A program made the translations under genes and the position numbers. DNA of 31,092 nt from Alectoria sarmentosa (taxonomy: Eukaryota > Ascomycota > Lecanoromycetes > Lecanorales > Parmeliaceae): contig WOGZ01000362.1 in assembly GCA_009733775.1 (NCBI GenBank), positions 1 to 31,092 of the forward strand. Direction: 5' to 3'. Of the stretch, positions 10,962 to 21,738 are shown piece after piece. Positions within the stretch are counted from its first letter, which is position 1, and each line of letters opens with the position of its first letter. The notes beneath the pieces were generated by a model. It saw nothing but the letters and a program-made list of their open reading frames with translations. It made no database searches and had not been told where the DNA came from.

Positions 10962-12001
10962 TTATAATAAGTTTTTTTTATACTTTCGACGAAGAGAATA
11001 TACGAGTTTTTTACTTGCTCGAAACAAGCGATCGAGTCTGATAAAGAACACGCTAAGTCTTTTTATTATATAAACATTTCATATTTAAAAAATACCTACA
11101 TCGTAATCTATATCGTTCGAAAAAATATATATAATATTATTTAGATTTTTAATAGCATCTCAAACGGATAAAAAACGAATGTTTTAAACTGTTTCAAAAA
11201 AGTCGTTTTTCACTTCGCTCTCCAACTCGTTTTGTTTCGCTTCGAAATTTCTTCATAATCACATAATTAATCACTTTATTAAATCAAATTCATTCGAAAG
11301 ATTAATATACGAAGTATTTATATTCTTTACAGCGAATCAAACGATCAAAAAACGATTTCGCTGTCGCCTTCACGAGAAAACACATTTTCAATACCGAAAT
11401 AATGAAACCTTTATCGAAATCTCAACATTATAATTCTTACGCATATTATAAAAGTATTTACCTTCGTCATAAAGAGTATAGCGTTTCACAAATTAAGTTT
11501 AATAGCACTTATCATTGTTGAAAGTTCTGTTCGAGAAATTCATTTTTGACACTTTACTCGAAAATTCTTATATAACACATTATGAATTCTTTTTTACAAT
11601 TTACATTAACATCAAAATACGTTTCTTTATAACGTCGATCACTTATATACAATAAACAACTTTATTTTATATACGAAGATTTATATACTCGCTATTCGTT
11701 TTTTAATTCGTCACGATTACACATATTATAAATATAACGCTCTTTGTTTACTAAAGACCTTTATTAACGATTTCAAGAAAATTAATCGAAGAGACAATTT
11801 ATAAATCAAAAATTATAGGGTTAAAAATTATATATTAATTTTACATTTTCTTCTCCGTCTTCGCTACGAGATCTCGAAGCGTTGAAAACATATCGACTTT
11901 CTCAAACGTTAATTAAATTCGAATAATCACTTAAATTTATACTTAGTTTTAAATTATCAAATTTATTTATTTTTAATAATATTAATAAATCTCGATATGA
12001 G
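10962..12001 (+). other. Element D leader
   Basis: A non-coding stretch of about 1 kb between the LTR and the readable gag. It starts TTATAATAAG, close to the post-LTR sequence of the C family (TTATAATTAAG at 31014; CTACAATTAAA on the minus strand from 22221), so the primer site may be shared. It contains block 1 of the internal repeats (about 11100-11560). Confidence 0.6.
11210..11560 (+). repeat. Element D internal repeat block 1
   Basis: The part around 11292 (CATTCGAAAGATTAATATACG ... CGCTGTCG) recurs at 13621-13695. The part around 11447-11510 (ATATTATAAAAGTATTTACC ... AAGAGTATAGCGTTTCAC) recurs at about 14907-14975. Differences are mostly transitions. Confidence 0.65.
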
Positions 12002-12700
12002 AATTAAAAATTACGAATTTAAAACAAATTTAATTTTAATAAAGATTATTATTTTATCGACGCATTTCAAATTAATTACGTTATATCTCGATTTAATAAA
12101 AAGGCAAGCGAATATATAATATTCAAATGTCGAAACTTTATTGCAAACTTTTATATTATTGTTGAAAACGTTTTAAATCAACTTAACGATTTTTACGAAA
12201 CATTATTACATTTTATAAAAGAAGTAAATGTTTATATTTGTGAAAGACTTAAACAAAAAGCGAAACAATCATTTTCTGAATTTTATACAGAATTTATGAG
12301 ATATGTCGTTGAAAATTAATCGAAACGTCAATTTAATAAAATGTTTAAAAAACAATATTATTAAATAGTTATAAAAAACACATATGATGATGAGTATCGA
12401 ACGAGATTGAACATTTTTATAATATAAGAAATATTTGATACGCGTTAATTTTTATCAACGACTTAGTGTACAAAAAGAGATTATAAAGAAAGTTAATGCT
12501 TTTATTAAATAATATTAATTAATAAGACTCGAAATTATAGATAAAGATCGTGATAAATACGTTATTATTTCTCGTTTTAATTTAAAAGAATATCGACGTT
12601 AAATTCAATTTTGTAAATAAGAGCAAAGTCATATATCGATTAAATTTATTAATATTTAACTTTATTAAAAGGTTTAATATCGTTAAAATAACATATAATT
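12002..12700 (+). pseudogene. gag: Element D gag remnant
   Basis: One + frame reads as a capsid-like protein once stop codons that are CAA-to-TAA changes are allowed for. DAFQINYVISRFNKKASEY (from about 12059) resembles the K-x-x-YALSRLKGKA segment of gypsy gag. It is followed by a region ending in YICERLKQKAKQSFSEFY and TEFMRYVVEN (12231-12316), like the LKQxxSVxDYxxEFxRL segment, and by YDDEYRTRL. Stops occur at 12317 and about 12361. A short Cys/His-containing stretch (QFCK...EQSHI, about 12605-12640) may be a ruined zinc knuckle. The role was the structural coat of the retrotransposon particle. It cannot be translated intact. Confidence 0.65.
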
Positions 12701-12959
12701 TAAATTTAAAAACTTAAATTCGTGATTTTCATTAATTACTATATGTTAATATTAATAATAAAAGAAATATCGTATAACGCATTTTTAGCATTTTATGCGA
12801 TTACTTAAATTAGTATACGATTCGATAAAATCTCGAATATGTTATTTTTAAACGATTTGAATTTATTTCATATCTGAAAAATACGCTTAAATTTTATATT
12901 TCGTTATTATTAAAAATAATTGCTTAAAGACTTATTATTTAATAATAACGTTATATAAA

Positions 12960-13440
12960 ATCTATTAAATATAACATTTTTATTCGTATATACATAAACG
13001 ATATTTGAAAATATATCACATCGTCGATTAATTTTATTATCGTTATTAATTATCTTATTTTATTTTATATAAATAACATTTTATAAAAAAACGAATTCGA
13101 AAGTTATATAAAAAACACGATATTCAAATAAAGTTTAGCGTTTACGACTCGAAATCGATCGAATTAATCAAATCGCATTATTTAACGATTTTTTTTTTAT
13201 TCGAAAATTAGACTTTATATATTTATTTTATAATTAAATACTCTCATAATTATAACTTCTTCATTTTTTGAGAAAATATTTTCAAAATTGAATTTTAATA
13301 ACGTTATAATGATATACTCGCGACGAAACTTTAATTAAATACTCGAAAAATCACATTATCGTCGTCATTATCGTCGAAAAAAAACGTTATTAAAGCACGA
13401 AAAATTCTTTGTTTTTATTGATTTTTTCAAATCATATATT
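12960..13440 (+). repeat. Element D internal repeat block 2
   Basis: Aligns with 15395-15890 at an offset of about 2.44 kb. Shared landmarks: ATAAACGAT(A/G)TT, AA(A/G)TTTAGCG, ACTCGCGACGA, TATCGTCG and TTTGTTTTTATTGATTTTT. In one frame both copies give LLK..KFFVFIDF, so the block may once have been coding. Confidence 0.7.
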
Positions 13441-14882
13441 TAAATCTTTATTCGAATGCGTTTTACGAAAAAATACACATTATAACATTTACGTTATTAG
13501 CGAGAATTCGATTAAACAAGAATTCGTTTTATTAAAGTTTTTTAAAGATATTCTTCTTCGCTTCGCTTTTTCATAACAACTCGATAATAAAACGATTTAT
13601 TATTTCATCGAATCGCGTTCATTCGAAAGATCATATTTAATACTTTATATATTTTTTACGATGAATTAAATAATTAAAAAATGACGTTGCTATCGTTTTC
13701 GAAAAAAACAACATTATTAAATTTATAATAAAGTTTTTATTAAAATCTCAACATCAAAGATTTCGATATTATATCAAAATATTTTAAGTTTTCACATTTA
13801 AAAAGTAAAGAAACACACTTAATAATAATTTATCGTTTTTTTAAATTAAATTCTTATCTTTATTTTGATATAGCACGTTAAAAGAAAGAAAATGTTATCG
13901 CTATCACTATATTTATCTTATTCGAAATCATATATCTTTTAATAAAGAATTAGTATCTTTCTCATCTTGAACGCACTTTTACGATATTGAAATTTCAAAA
14001 ATCTCTTTAATTTCAAATCGATCTCTTCACTGAGTCATCGATTTATTATAATTATATCTTTTTACGAAAAACGTCTCACTATTTTTATTTCATAATCATA
14101 TGCCTTATTTATATCATAACTTAAAAACCTCGCTGCAGCTGAATTTAGTTATATTTTAATCAAAAGTAACTCAGATAAAGTATTATATACTAAATGCAAT
14201 TAAGATTTTGATAGTTAAAAGTCACACGATAATGCATTTATAAAGCACGTTAGTCGTTCACCTTAATGCATAATTATTATATCGACTTAAGCATTAATCA
14301 AAGAACTTAAATTCGTTTTTATAATATAACTTTTTAAAACTTCGTTTGTATTATAACGTGAACGTTTTCGTAAATTAAATTTTATATGATTAATATCGCG
14401 ATATAAACATTATATAATTATTTTCAAAATGCATACGCGGCGTCGCATATATGTGATATCAAAGTAATTAAAAAACTTTAAATGTAAATTTCATTAAATG
14501 TATAAAAGCATTAATAATTAAGTTTAAAAGACAATCGCAAAAGACTTTAAATTCAATTACTTAATCAATTTTCAAATTAGTTATATAAAAGGCTTCGTAA
14601 TAGTTTTAATAAAAATATTATAAATGTATCGTTTATTCAATTTCATTTTCATCGATTAATCGATTATTAAATCATAAATAAACGATTATATGCGAATTTT
14701 TTTTTATAATTATTATAAGAAAGTATTCGATTTCGAAAAATAAGCTTTATAATTATATTCGAAATCATAAATGTTAAAATCTTCTTTTTAGCAAAAGCGA
14801 TATTATTATCAAAATTATCTTAATTCAATTTTTTATCTTTAAGAGAAACATTATAAATAATGCGAATATCGCTATTAAAAAG
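13441..14882 (+). other. Element D central region, no domain recognised
   Basis: It opens with a second copy of block 1 (about 13555-13800). The remainder is AT-rich, with somewhat more non-CpG cytosine than the A and B regions. No RT, RNase H, integrase or host-gene motif was found in any frame. A frame of 103 codons at 14883-15194 lies just downstream, within repeat sequence. Confidence 0.5.
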
Positions 14883-15060
14883 ATGAGAATAAAATACTTT
14901 ATGTATATTATAATAATATTTATTTTCGTTATCAAGAGTATAACGTCTCACGAATTTAATTTATTAATATTTATTTTTGTTGAAAATAATATTCTCGAAG
15001 CAATAAAAGTAGTTGAGTTTTTTTTATTATTAATATCGTTATTAATCTATCGAGCAATAT
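14880..15060 (+). repeat. Element D: third related copy of block 1
   Basis: ATATTATAATAATATTTATT and AAGAGTATAACGTCTCACGA line up with 11447-11510, followed by a shared TTGTTGAAA and TTCTCGA. D therefore carries at least three related blocks, not a simple two-copy duplication. Confidence 0.55.
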
Positions 15061-15394
15061 CATCTTCATCGTTTATTTATAAGTTTTATAAAAAATCATA
15101 TTTTATAATCGCTGATTTATATATGCGTTATGCTTTATTAAGTAAATTTATAATTATACGCATTATGATTGTGCTCTTTATTATATTTATATAAAACTTT
15201 TACGAAAAGTTTCATAATTAGAAGAAATCAATTATTCTCAAATTAAATAGAATTTTGAATTTCTCAATTAATTAGAATGTAGCATTCGATTGTTAGAAAT
15301 CTCGTTTCGAGTGTTTAAATTCGATTGTCAAAACATCGTTCACTATTATAAAATCAAATAGTTAAACATTTATCACGCATTCACTCGATCATAT

Positions 15395-15890
15395 AAGATT
15401 TAATAAACATGATACCCTTATTGATATATGTATAAACGATGTTCGAAAGTATATCATATCGTTAGTTGATCTCGCTGTCGCCGATTAAATCGTTTCACGA
15501 TTTCGTATTTTGATATCTTAACGCAAAAGATTATTTAAAAAACTTATATTAAGTTATACGACGTTCGAATAAGATTTAGCGCCTGCGATTCGAAAGTATT
15601 CGAATCAATTAAATCGTATTATTTCATAATTTATTTCGTGATTGAGATATCGAATTTAAGTGAATATTAAATTATCAAAATATTAGATTGCGTTTATGAT
15701 TATTATTTATTCATTTTTATATCAATCTTCTTTATTTTTAAAGTTTTATGACGTTATAATATTAAACTCGCGACGAGGTTATTAAAAAACGTTTCGAATG
15801 TAATATTAATGTTGTTATCGTCGTCGAAGAAAAATACGTTGTTGAAATATCAAAAGTTTTTTGTTTTTATTGATTTTTCAGCGAGCATAT
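15395..15890 (+). repeat. Element D internal repeat block 2, second copy
   Basis: Partner of 12960-13440 and less mutated: it keeps GCGCCTGCGATTCG where the first copy has GCGTTTACGACTCG. It ends about 100 bp before the 3' LTR. Confidence 0.7.
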
Positions 15891-15978
15891 ATGTATGCAT
15901 AGCGATTTTGTTACATAAAAATTATGATCTTTAAGAAAAACCTATATCGATTTATAGCGATAAAGGTTATCGTTATTC

Positions 15979-15992
15979 GAAGAGAGAGATAG
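15979..15992 (+). other. Element D polypurine tract
   Basis: GAAGAGAGAGATAG directly before the 3' LTR. It sets the orientation of D as +. Confidence 0.8.
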
Positions 15993-16167
15993 TGTTATGA
16001 GTGTATTATACTCAGCTTTACTATTTATTTAGCTTTATCGAGTCTATCGACCCTAACGTGATTTAAAAACCTACATATAAATCTCTCTTTTTTATATATA
16101 GTTTTCTAAACTTATTATTCTCGTTATATACACTTATATAATCTTAAACTTTATATTAATTTTAACA
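15993..16167 (+). repeat. Element D 3' LTR (175 bp)
   Basis: Runs from TGTTATGAGTGTATTATACT to TTAATTTTAACA. The first 14 bases and the last about 40 bases closely resemble the C-family LTR (TGTTACGAGCGTAT...; TACACTTATATAAT...AATTTTAACA), while the centre differs. CATTA follows. Confidence 0.88.
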
Positions 16168-16172
16168 CATTA

Positions 16173-16323
16173 TGTTTTTTGCATTATCGAATTTATTTTC
16201 GTTAATATTGTATTAATTGAGATTTTTATCGATATTCTCTTATTTAATTTTGTATTTAAAACGATTTCATAATTTTTTTGAATTTAATATATTTTCAATT
16301 ATTCATTTCTTTTTACTTTTGAC
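16173..16323 (-). pseudogene. pol: Element C chromodomain
   Basis: Minus-strand reading after the integrase C-terminus gives IIENILNSKKL, NRFKYKIKWEN (one Trp codon now TAA-like) and FDNA, matching the chromodomain order [W/E]xVExIL-x-S, YLVKWKGY and a final acidic helix with ENA. Chromodomains on gypsy integrases steer insertion to modified chromatin. The domain lies in the same polyprotein as the integrase and is separated from its last codons by element D. The aromatic and stop changes make it non-functional. Confidence 0.7.
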
Positions 16324-17660
16324 GATTATAATTTTAAAAAAAAGATTTTTTTGATTAGATAATAAATTGATAACGACGAGATTTAAAAATTTAAAATAAA
16401 AAACGTTATAAATTTTTATAATTTTAAATAATTTCAATTTATAAAAAGAATCGATAATGAATATGATTTTGAATAAATCGAACATTTTATCGTTCAATTT
16501 CTTAAATGATTTATTAATAACGATGTTTTTGTTGTTAAGAAAAACGAGATCGCCTTTTTTAAACGTCATATCCTTTTTATAACGATTAATTTGTTCGATT
16601 ATTGCAAGTTGTGTTTTATTCAAGTTATCGCGTATATAAACGAAGACATTTTATATATAATTAATGATATTTTTTACTTTTATAATATTAAGACGTTTTC
16701 GAGTGATAATGTAATTAATAATATTAAAATTAAAGTTTATATAAAAATGAAAATCTTTATTTGTATAAAAGGGCGACACATTAATAAAAATTGAAACATT
16801 ATTATTGTTCGCAAATTCGATTATAAGTATTTATTTGATTTAATTATTTTATATATAATTATAATAAATACGCAAATAACGTTTTAAGTTTTAATTGTTT
16901 TATTTTATTTATTTATTTATTTAAGAATAAAAGGTCGTAGATAACTTAATTTAAATATCGAATCTTTTATAAAAAGATTTTTATATTGTAATAATAAATT
17001 GTGAGTTTCGATCGAACATTATTAATGTTGATAGTTTATATATATAAAAAACTTCTTTAATAAGCATTTCAATAATATTCTTAATAAATGTGTCATTATT
17101 TTTCATTATATATAATACGTAATAACGTTTTTTAATTAAACGATTTATTATAATTTATATAATGTTATAATTTTTTAATAATGATAAATCGACGATGAAG
17201 TTTATAAAAATGTTTTGTTAACGTTTTTATGAAATTGAGAATAATTGTAATAAATCATGTTTACGATGTTTAAAAGCTTTGATTCTTTTGCAAATGTAAC
17301 AATTGTTGATATATATAACGATTATTATTCTCATATCTTTTTAATAATATTTTCATTTAAATAATTTATATGTATAAACGACTTTTGAATGATCATATGT
17401 AAATTAATCGTGTATTTTTTAAATAATAATCGTGTATATAAATTTAAGTATTTATAAGCGATTTTTATAATAAAGAATATTATTCGTGATAACGCATTTA
17501 TTGAATGTGATATTTTTTAATTTCTTTTTATTATTAATAATTATCTCGCGTATTTCGTTATATTCGTTATTAATTTTATTTACTTCGAACATTTTATAAT
17601 AAAGAAAATTATTGATAATATTGATCTCGAATTCGATATTATCGAGATTTAAACGATTCG
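16303..17660 (-). pseudogene. pol: Element C integrase
   Basis: The N-terminal zinc finger keeps NCYICKRIK, with its CX2C intact (17290-17301). It is followed by a KYGLLKPLP-like stretch and FIVDLS, which aligns with the MDFIVDLP start of the catalytic core (first Asp, near 17200). The C-terminal segment is an uninterrupted 106-codon frame (16303-16623) containing QINRYKKDMTFKKGDLVFLN, KKLNDKMF, FKIIFII, YKLKLFKIIKI and VFYFKFLN. These correspond to the ANRYRRPAPxYKVGDKVWL, SKKLDxKxxGPYKI and IHPVFHVSLL parts of chromovirus integrases. The middle is broken by stops. Its role was insertion of the cDNA into the genome. Confidence 0.85.
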
Positions 17661-17682
17661 ATATAAAAATGATTTGATGTTG

Positions 17683-18250
17683 TTATTTAAATCGTTTATT
17701 CGTAAAATTAATAAGTTTGCATTTAGTTATTCGAGTGAGAGCATTAATCTTAAAATTTTGTGATTTCGAACGATAAATGATTTTGATGTTATATTCGAAT
17801 AACATATCAAAGTATTTAACTTGACGATAATTCAAGTCACGTTTTTTAATAAAGTATATAAGATTTTTATAATTCGTGAATATCTTGATCGAAATGTCGA
17901 TACATTTCAACTCGGATTATTAATGTTTTAAATATCGAATAATAACGAGTTATTTTTTATCGTAAATTTGATAATTATATTCGATCGAAGTTAGGTTTTT
18001 GTTATAAAAGGTTATTGAATGTAATATTTTTTTATTATCATATTATAATAATATTTCTTCGTTAACATAATCGAAAAAATTCGTTTTTAAAATTGTCTTT
18101 TTGAATTTATCGAAATGTCGCAAAGTAAGAGTTTATATAACGTTGATTTTTAATTAAATAAAGGTTTTTTGATAAACGGGTGATTATTCGTAAATGACAT
18201 CTTTTTTTATAAGACGAATTATCGATTTAATTATTTTCGAAAAGTTTTTT
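17683..18250 (-). pseudogene. pol: Element C RNase H
   Basis: The open part (17683-17910) reads IFTNYKNLIYFIKKRDLNYR followed by RQVKYFDMLFEYNIKIIYR and NALTR. This matches the conserved VxTDHKNLEYFxxxxxLNRRQARW, LSEYDFxIxYRPG and ADALSR sequence at the end of gypsy RNase H. The Asp of TDHKNL is now Asn. The upstream part is closed by stops. It lies between RT and integrase in the normal gypsy order. Confidence 0.85.
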
Positions 18251-18299
18251 ATAAACCTTTTATAAAAATTATAAAAGTCGATAAAGATTTATATTTGTT

Positions 18300-19150
18300 T
18301 TAAATTTGTAAATTGTGTTTAATCGACGACGATTTATATTTTAATCGAATTTATTCGTAATTTATTGATAAATATCAATAAATTTAGAAATTTGGTTTTT
18401 TATATATGAAATTCGCATTTAAGAATGTTTATTTATAAATCGACCTTTCGTAGTTTTTAAAGAATTAATCGAATATATTAAATGTGTTTCTTTTTAATTT
18501 TATTATAAATAAGAATATCATTTAAATATGCTTGATAAAAGTTATTTAAATATTTGAAAAGAATATCGTTTATGTATTGTTGATAGATAATAGAGTCATT
18601 TATCAATTTAAATAAAAACATTCGATATTTATATGTTTTAAGAGATGTAATAAATGTAATAAAGTTTTTATTATCGAAATGCATTCGAAATTTATTAAAA
18701 GTAACGATAATATCAAGTCATATAAAATATTTGCAATTTTATATTTTTATTAAAATCTCATTTATTAATGAAATAAAGTATCGATTTCTTTTAATAATAG
18801 CGTTCAATTTTCGATAATTCACATAAAATCGTAAATCTTCATTTGGTTTTTCAGCAAATAAAATAAATAAGATAAATGAAGCATAATTAAATACGATAAA
18901 TTCTTTTTTTAGGTGTTCGTTTAAATATTTTTTGATTTGTTCGAATTTGTGATCTGATAATGAATAAATTCGATTTTTAAATAATACATTTTTATTTACT
19001 TTTTCAACAAATTTCAATTTATAATTATAAAAACGATGTGAAAATAATACGTTCGTTTATAATTTATCAAAAACATTTATATAATTATGATAATTTATAA
19101 GAAATTTATTAAACATTTTTTAAAAAGTGAGAATTTCAACATTATTAATT
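18300..19150 (-). pseudogene. pol: Element C reverse transcriptase
   Basis: Two open pieces remain. The piece at 18739-19017 contains YSLSDHKFEQIKKYLNEHL, KKEFIVFNYASF and ILFAEKPNEDLRFYVNYRKL, then NAIIKRNRYFISLINEIL. These are fingers and palm blocks (KKGFIRPSxSP, ILFVxKxDGxLRxCVDYRxLN, NRYPLPLIxEI). The piece at 18478-18684 contains YRMFLFKLINDSIIYQQYIN and AYLNDILIYN. The catalytic Y-x-D-D is at 18517-18528 and now reads YLND. Both the first palm Asp (CVDYR to YVNYR) and the first Asp of YLDD have become Asn, so the enzyme is dead. It copied the element's RNA into DNA. Confidence 0.92.
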
Positions 19151-19245
19151 TGAGCGTTCTTTAATATGTATAATTTATAACATTTTTTATATTTGATTTC
19201 GAAGTCGTATAAATATGATTTATTGATTAATATGCGATTATTTCA

Positions 19246-19960
19246 TTATAATTGTAATATAATCTCGAAAAACTTATTAAAAATATCGTAAATTTCATTT
19301 ATTGTCAAAAAAAAGAGTTTATTTTCTTTGTTTCGAATTAAATAATAATAAATCGATGCGTCAATTTTAACAATATCGATGAAATTAAATTTCTTGATCA
19401 TCTTTTCTTTGAGTGCTTTAAATGTTAATATCGATTTTTTCTTATTTGAAATGTTTTTAAAATAATTTATATCGAAATTATTCTCATTCGATTCATTTTT
19501 AATAATAAATTTAAAAGGTCGTGTAATAATAATAGATGATGTTTTTAATAAAAACGATAGATTTTTAAGTGTTAATATCTTATTATCGTTATGTTCACAT
19601 CGTTTAAACACAAATAACATTTTATCTTTTAATATATCGAATACGATTTTATGCTTGTTCATTTATAATTTTTTAAAAATCAAATCGTGTTGCTTTAACG
19701 AAGCGATAAGAATAAAATAAGATTTTTTTTTATGATCATATATGTTCAAAGTAGATAAAAGATAATAAGTGATAAATTATTTGAATAATCGTTCATTATA
19801 GTCTCGTAATGATTTTGATTTGAAAAAAAAATAAAACTCGATTTGTAAACGTTTATATATTTTAAATATGATAATTTTATTAATAACGATATAAGTTTCG
19901 ATGCATTCGCAATTTTTAAAAGAATTCGTAAATGTTATTTATTAATTTTATGATGATAAC
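19246..19960 (-). pseudogene. pol: Element C protease end and linker to RT
   Basis: The frame at 19246-19662 (138 codons, the longest in the window) starts MNKHKIVFDILKDKMLF, like the sequence after the protease (GKPWMxKHxVxFD). It carries FKRCEHNDNKILTLKNLSFL and TSSIIITRPFKF, then ends toward the RT start. Upstream, SLKQHDLIFKKL (about 19665-19705) resembles the L-GQHDxILGxxW block at the end of aspartic proteases. The DSG active site upstream is not recognisable. Confidence 0.7.
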
Positions 19961-20089
19961 GTAATTGTTATTCGAAAAAGACGTCGTGTTAAGAGATTAT
20001 TTAAAATATTCGTTAAATATATGTTCGTATTATCTCTTATCGTGATTTTGAAAAAGGTTAATCTTTTTTCGAGTCATTTAAAAAGTTTT

Positions 20090-20720
20090 TAAAATCATCG
20101 TCGTCGTTATTATTCATTTTTATAGCATATATTCGAATAGCTTTTTTATTCGATTGAAAATAATCACGCTTGATATGTTTAATTTGATTGTAATTATAGT
20201 ATATAAATTTTTTAATATCGACTTTAACTTTAATTTTAATAGATGAAATCGATGTAATAAATTTTATAAATGTTATTGTGATGCGAATGATTTTCGTTAT
20301 TAAAATAATAAATTTTTTTACTGAAAATGCAATCTTAAATGTGAATGTTTTAAATTTTTTTTTATATTCAGCACGTTGAATGTTGTTTAATTTTCATAAA
20401 TATTTTTTAATAAATGTTAACTCATTGAAATTTTCATATGCGTTTTAATTTTTTCGTAAATTTTCACGAATTTTTAAACGTAAGTGTCGTATTATATTAT
20501 TTTTATTTTTATCGATAATTTGATTAAGTCGAATGAAATCGACGTAGAATTTTATAAAAGATATGATATTTTGTTAAAGGGAGTCATATTATCATTTAGC
20601 ATTGTTTTGTCGATCAAAGTTTTCGTGAATGTCGATTAAATCATTCATTATTTCTTTATAAAATTAATATAAATTCGAATAATTTCTTAATCGACGTTTT
20701 ATGATTTATTTTAAAGGTTT
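20090..20720 (-). pseudogene. gag: Element C gag with zinc knuckle
   Basis: On the minus strand, ISFIKFYVDFIRLNQIIDK (about 20570-20500) and LRLKIRENLRKN, then NAYENFNELTFIKKYL and NIQRAEYKKKFKTFTF (to about 20340) match the capsid end of fungal gypsy gag (FxxFYxxFxRL...LxxKLxxxLR...FxELxxxxxxLDNxxR...YK). At 20160-20201 a CCHC knuckle (CX2CX4HX4C) is fully in register, but all three Cys codons have become Tyr (YX2YX4HX4Y) and only His remains. That is G-to-A on the coding strand, meaning C-to-T on the other. The protein packaged the RNA in the particle. Confidence 0.75.
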
Positions 20721-21738
20721 TTTTTTAATTTAGAAATAATATAGGCTAGCTTAAATTTAATAATAAAATATTAATTATAATTGATAATAAATTTGTGATT
20801 CATTTTAAAAGATTAATCGTTTTATATAAAAAAAATTTCATTTATAAAGACGAAAGGGTTAAATAATTTGAAAAACTTATTCTTTTTCAATATAAATTGA
20901 TTTTTGAGTTTATTATAAAAAAATTCGTTTTTTAAATCTTTCTTTAAATTTTTTTTTAATAATTAAAGTTTTATTATATTAATCTTTCGTTGCAATTATG
21001 TTATTTGTTTTTATTAATTATAAGCGATATTATTCGATTATTGAATCATTTACTTTAATTGATATAAAGAATTTATGATTTCGTTTTTGTCGATAATAGT
21101 TTTATGAAAACGAAATAAAAATTCGCGAAAGTCGTTTTATTTAAAACGAAGTTGATTCAATATATTAAGAAATTTTTTAAATATAATTTTCGTTCAATGT
21201 AGTAATTACTCATTAATAAAAATGTATTATAAATTTAATTTATGATGTTAAGAGAGGTTTTCGAGATTTTTAAATATAATTAAAATATAACGTGATTTGA
21301 TTTTGTTTAAAAGATTTTGAATGTGATTTATTTTTTTCATTTCGATAAAGGTTATTAATAAGAAAGAAAATAAAAGAGAAGAAAAAGAAAAAAAATTTAA
21401 ATATTTCGAAAAATGTAATATTAAAAAATACTATAATAAAGAAAAGTGTTAACATTTTTCATTTAATGTGTTTAATGATTTTCGTGTGATAAAGAAATTT
21501 GATTTTAATATATAAAAAACAATAAAGGATGTTATTCAATCATTTGTTCATTTATTAAATTTTCGTGAAAACAATGTGTTAATTAAATAACGTTCTTTTA
21601 ATTTCGTTATTTATATAAAAAATATTTATTATATCGTTATCGACTTTATGTGAGAAAATTTTATAATGCGAAGTGAAAAAGAAAAACTTTAAAAGATTAT
21701 AAAATCGTGATTTTTTGTTTAATGATAATATTATGAAA
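20721..21738 (-). other. Element C gag N-terminal part and leader (inner segment)
   Basis: By position this is the start of gag plus part of the leader of C. A minus-strand frame of 61 codons at 21270-21455 is almost all Phe, Ile, Leu and Lys and shows no domain. The segment is probably mutated coding or leader sequence. Confidence 0.5.

Larger units (their letters stand above)
10787..16167 (+). mobile_element. Element D: 5.4-kb LTR element with gag remnant but no recognisable pol
   Basis: The 175-bp LTRs at 10787-10961 and 15993-16167 have TGTTA/TAACA ends, and a purine tract GAAGAGAGAGATAG precedes the 3' LTR (+ orientation). A decayed gag reads on the + strand near 12.0-12.7 kb. I found no RT, RNase H or integrase motif in the remaining 3.3 kb, which instead carries diverged direct repeats. 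The LTR ends and the first bases after the LTR resemble those of element C, so D may be a non-autonomous relative mobilised by C's enzymes. D interrupts the C polyprotein just past its chromodomain. Confidence 0.8.

Noticed and set aside
14883..15194. 103-codon + strand frame in element D as a small membrane protein
   Set aside because: Its hydrophobic look comes from the T-rich composition. It overlaps a diverged copy of repeat block 1, and the matching part of block 1 at 11447-11510 is not open as a similar protein.
10787..16167. The two 175-bp repeats as independent solo LTRs
   Set aside because: Neither has its own matching flanks, while the outer flanks match each other (TATTA/CATTA), a purine tract precedes the right copy, and excision restores the C frame.
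21270..21455. 61-codon minus-strand frame as a gene of its own
   Set aside because: Low-complexity Phe/Lys/Ile sequence in the gag/leader part of element C, without a recognisable domain.
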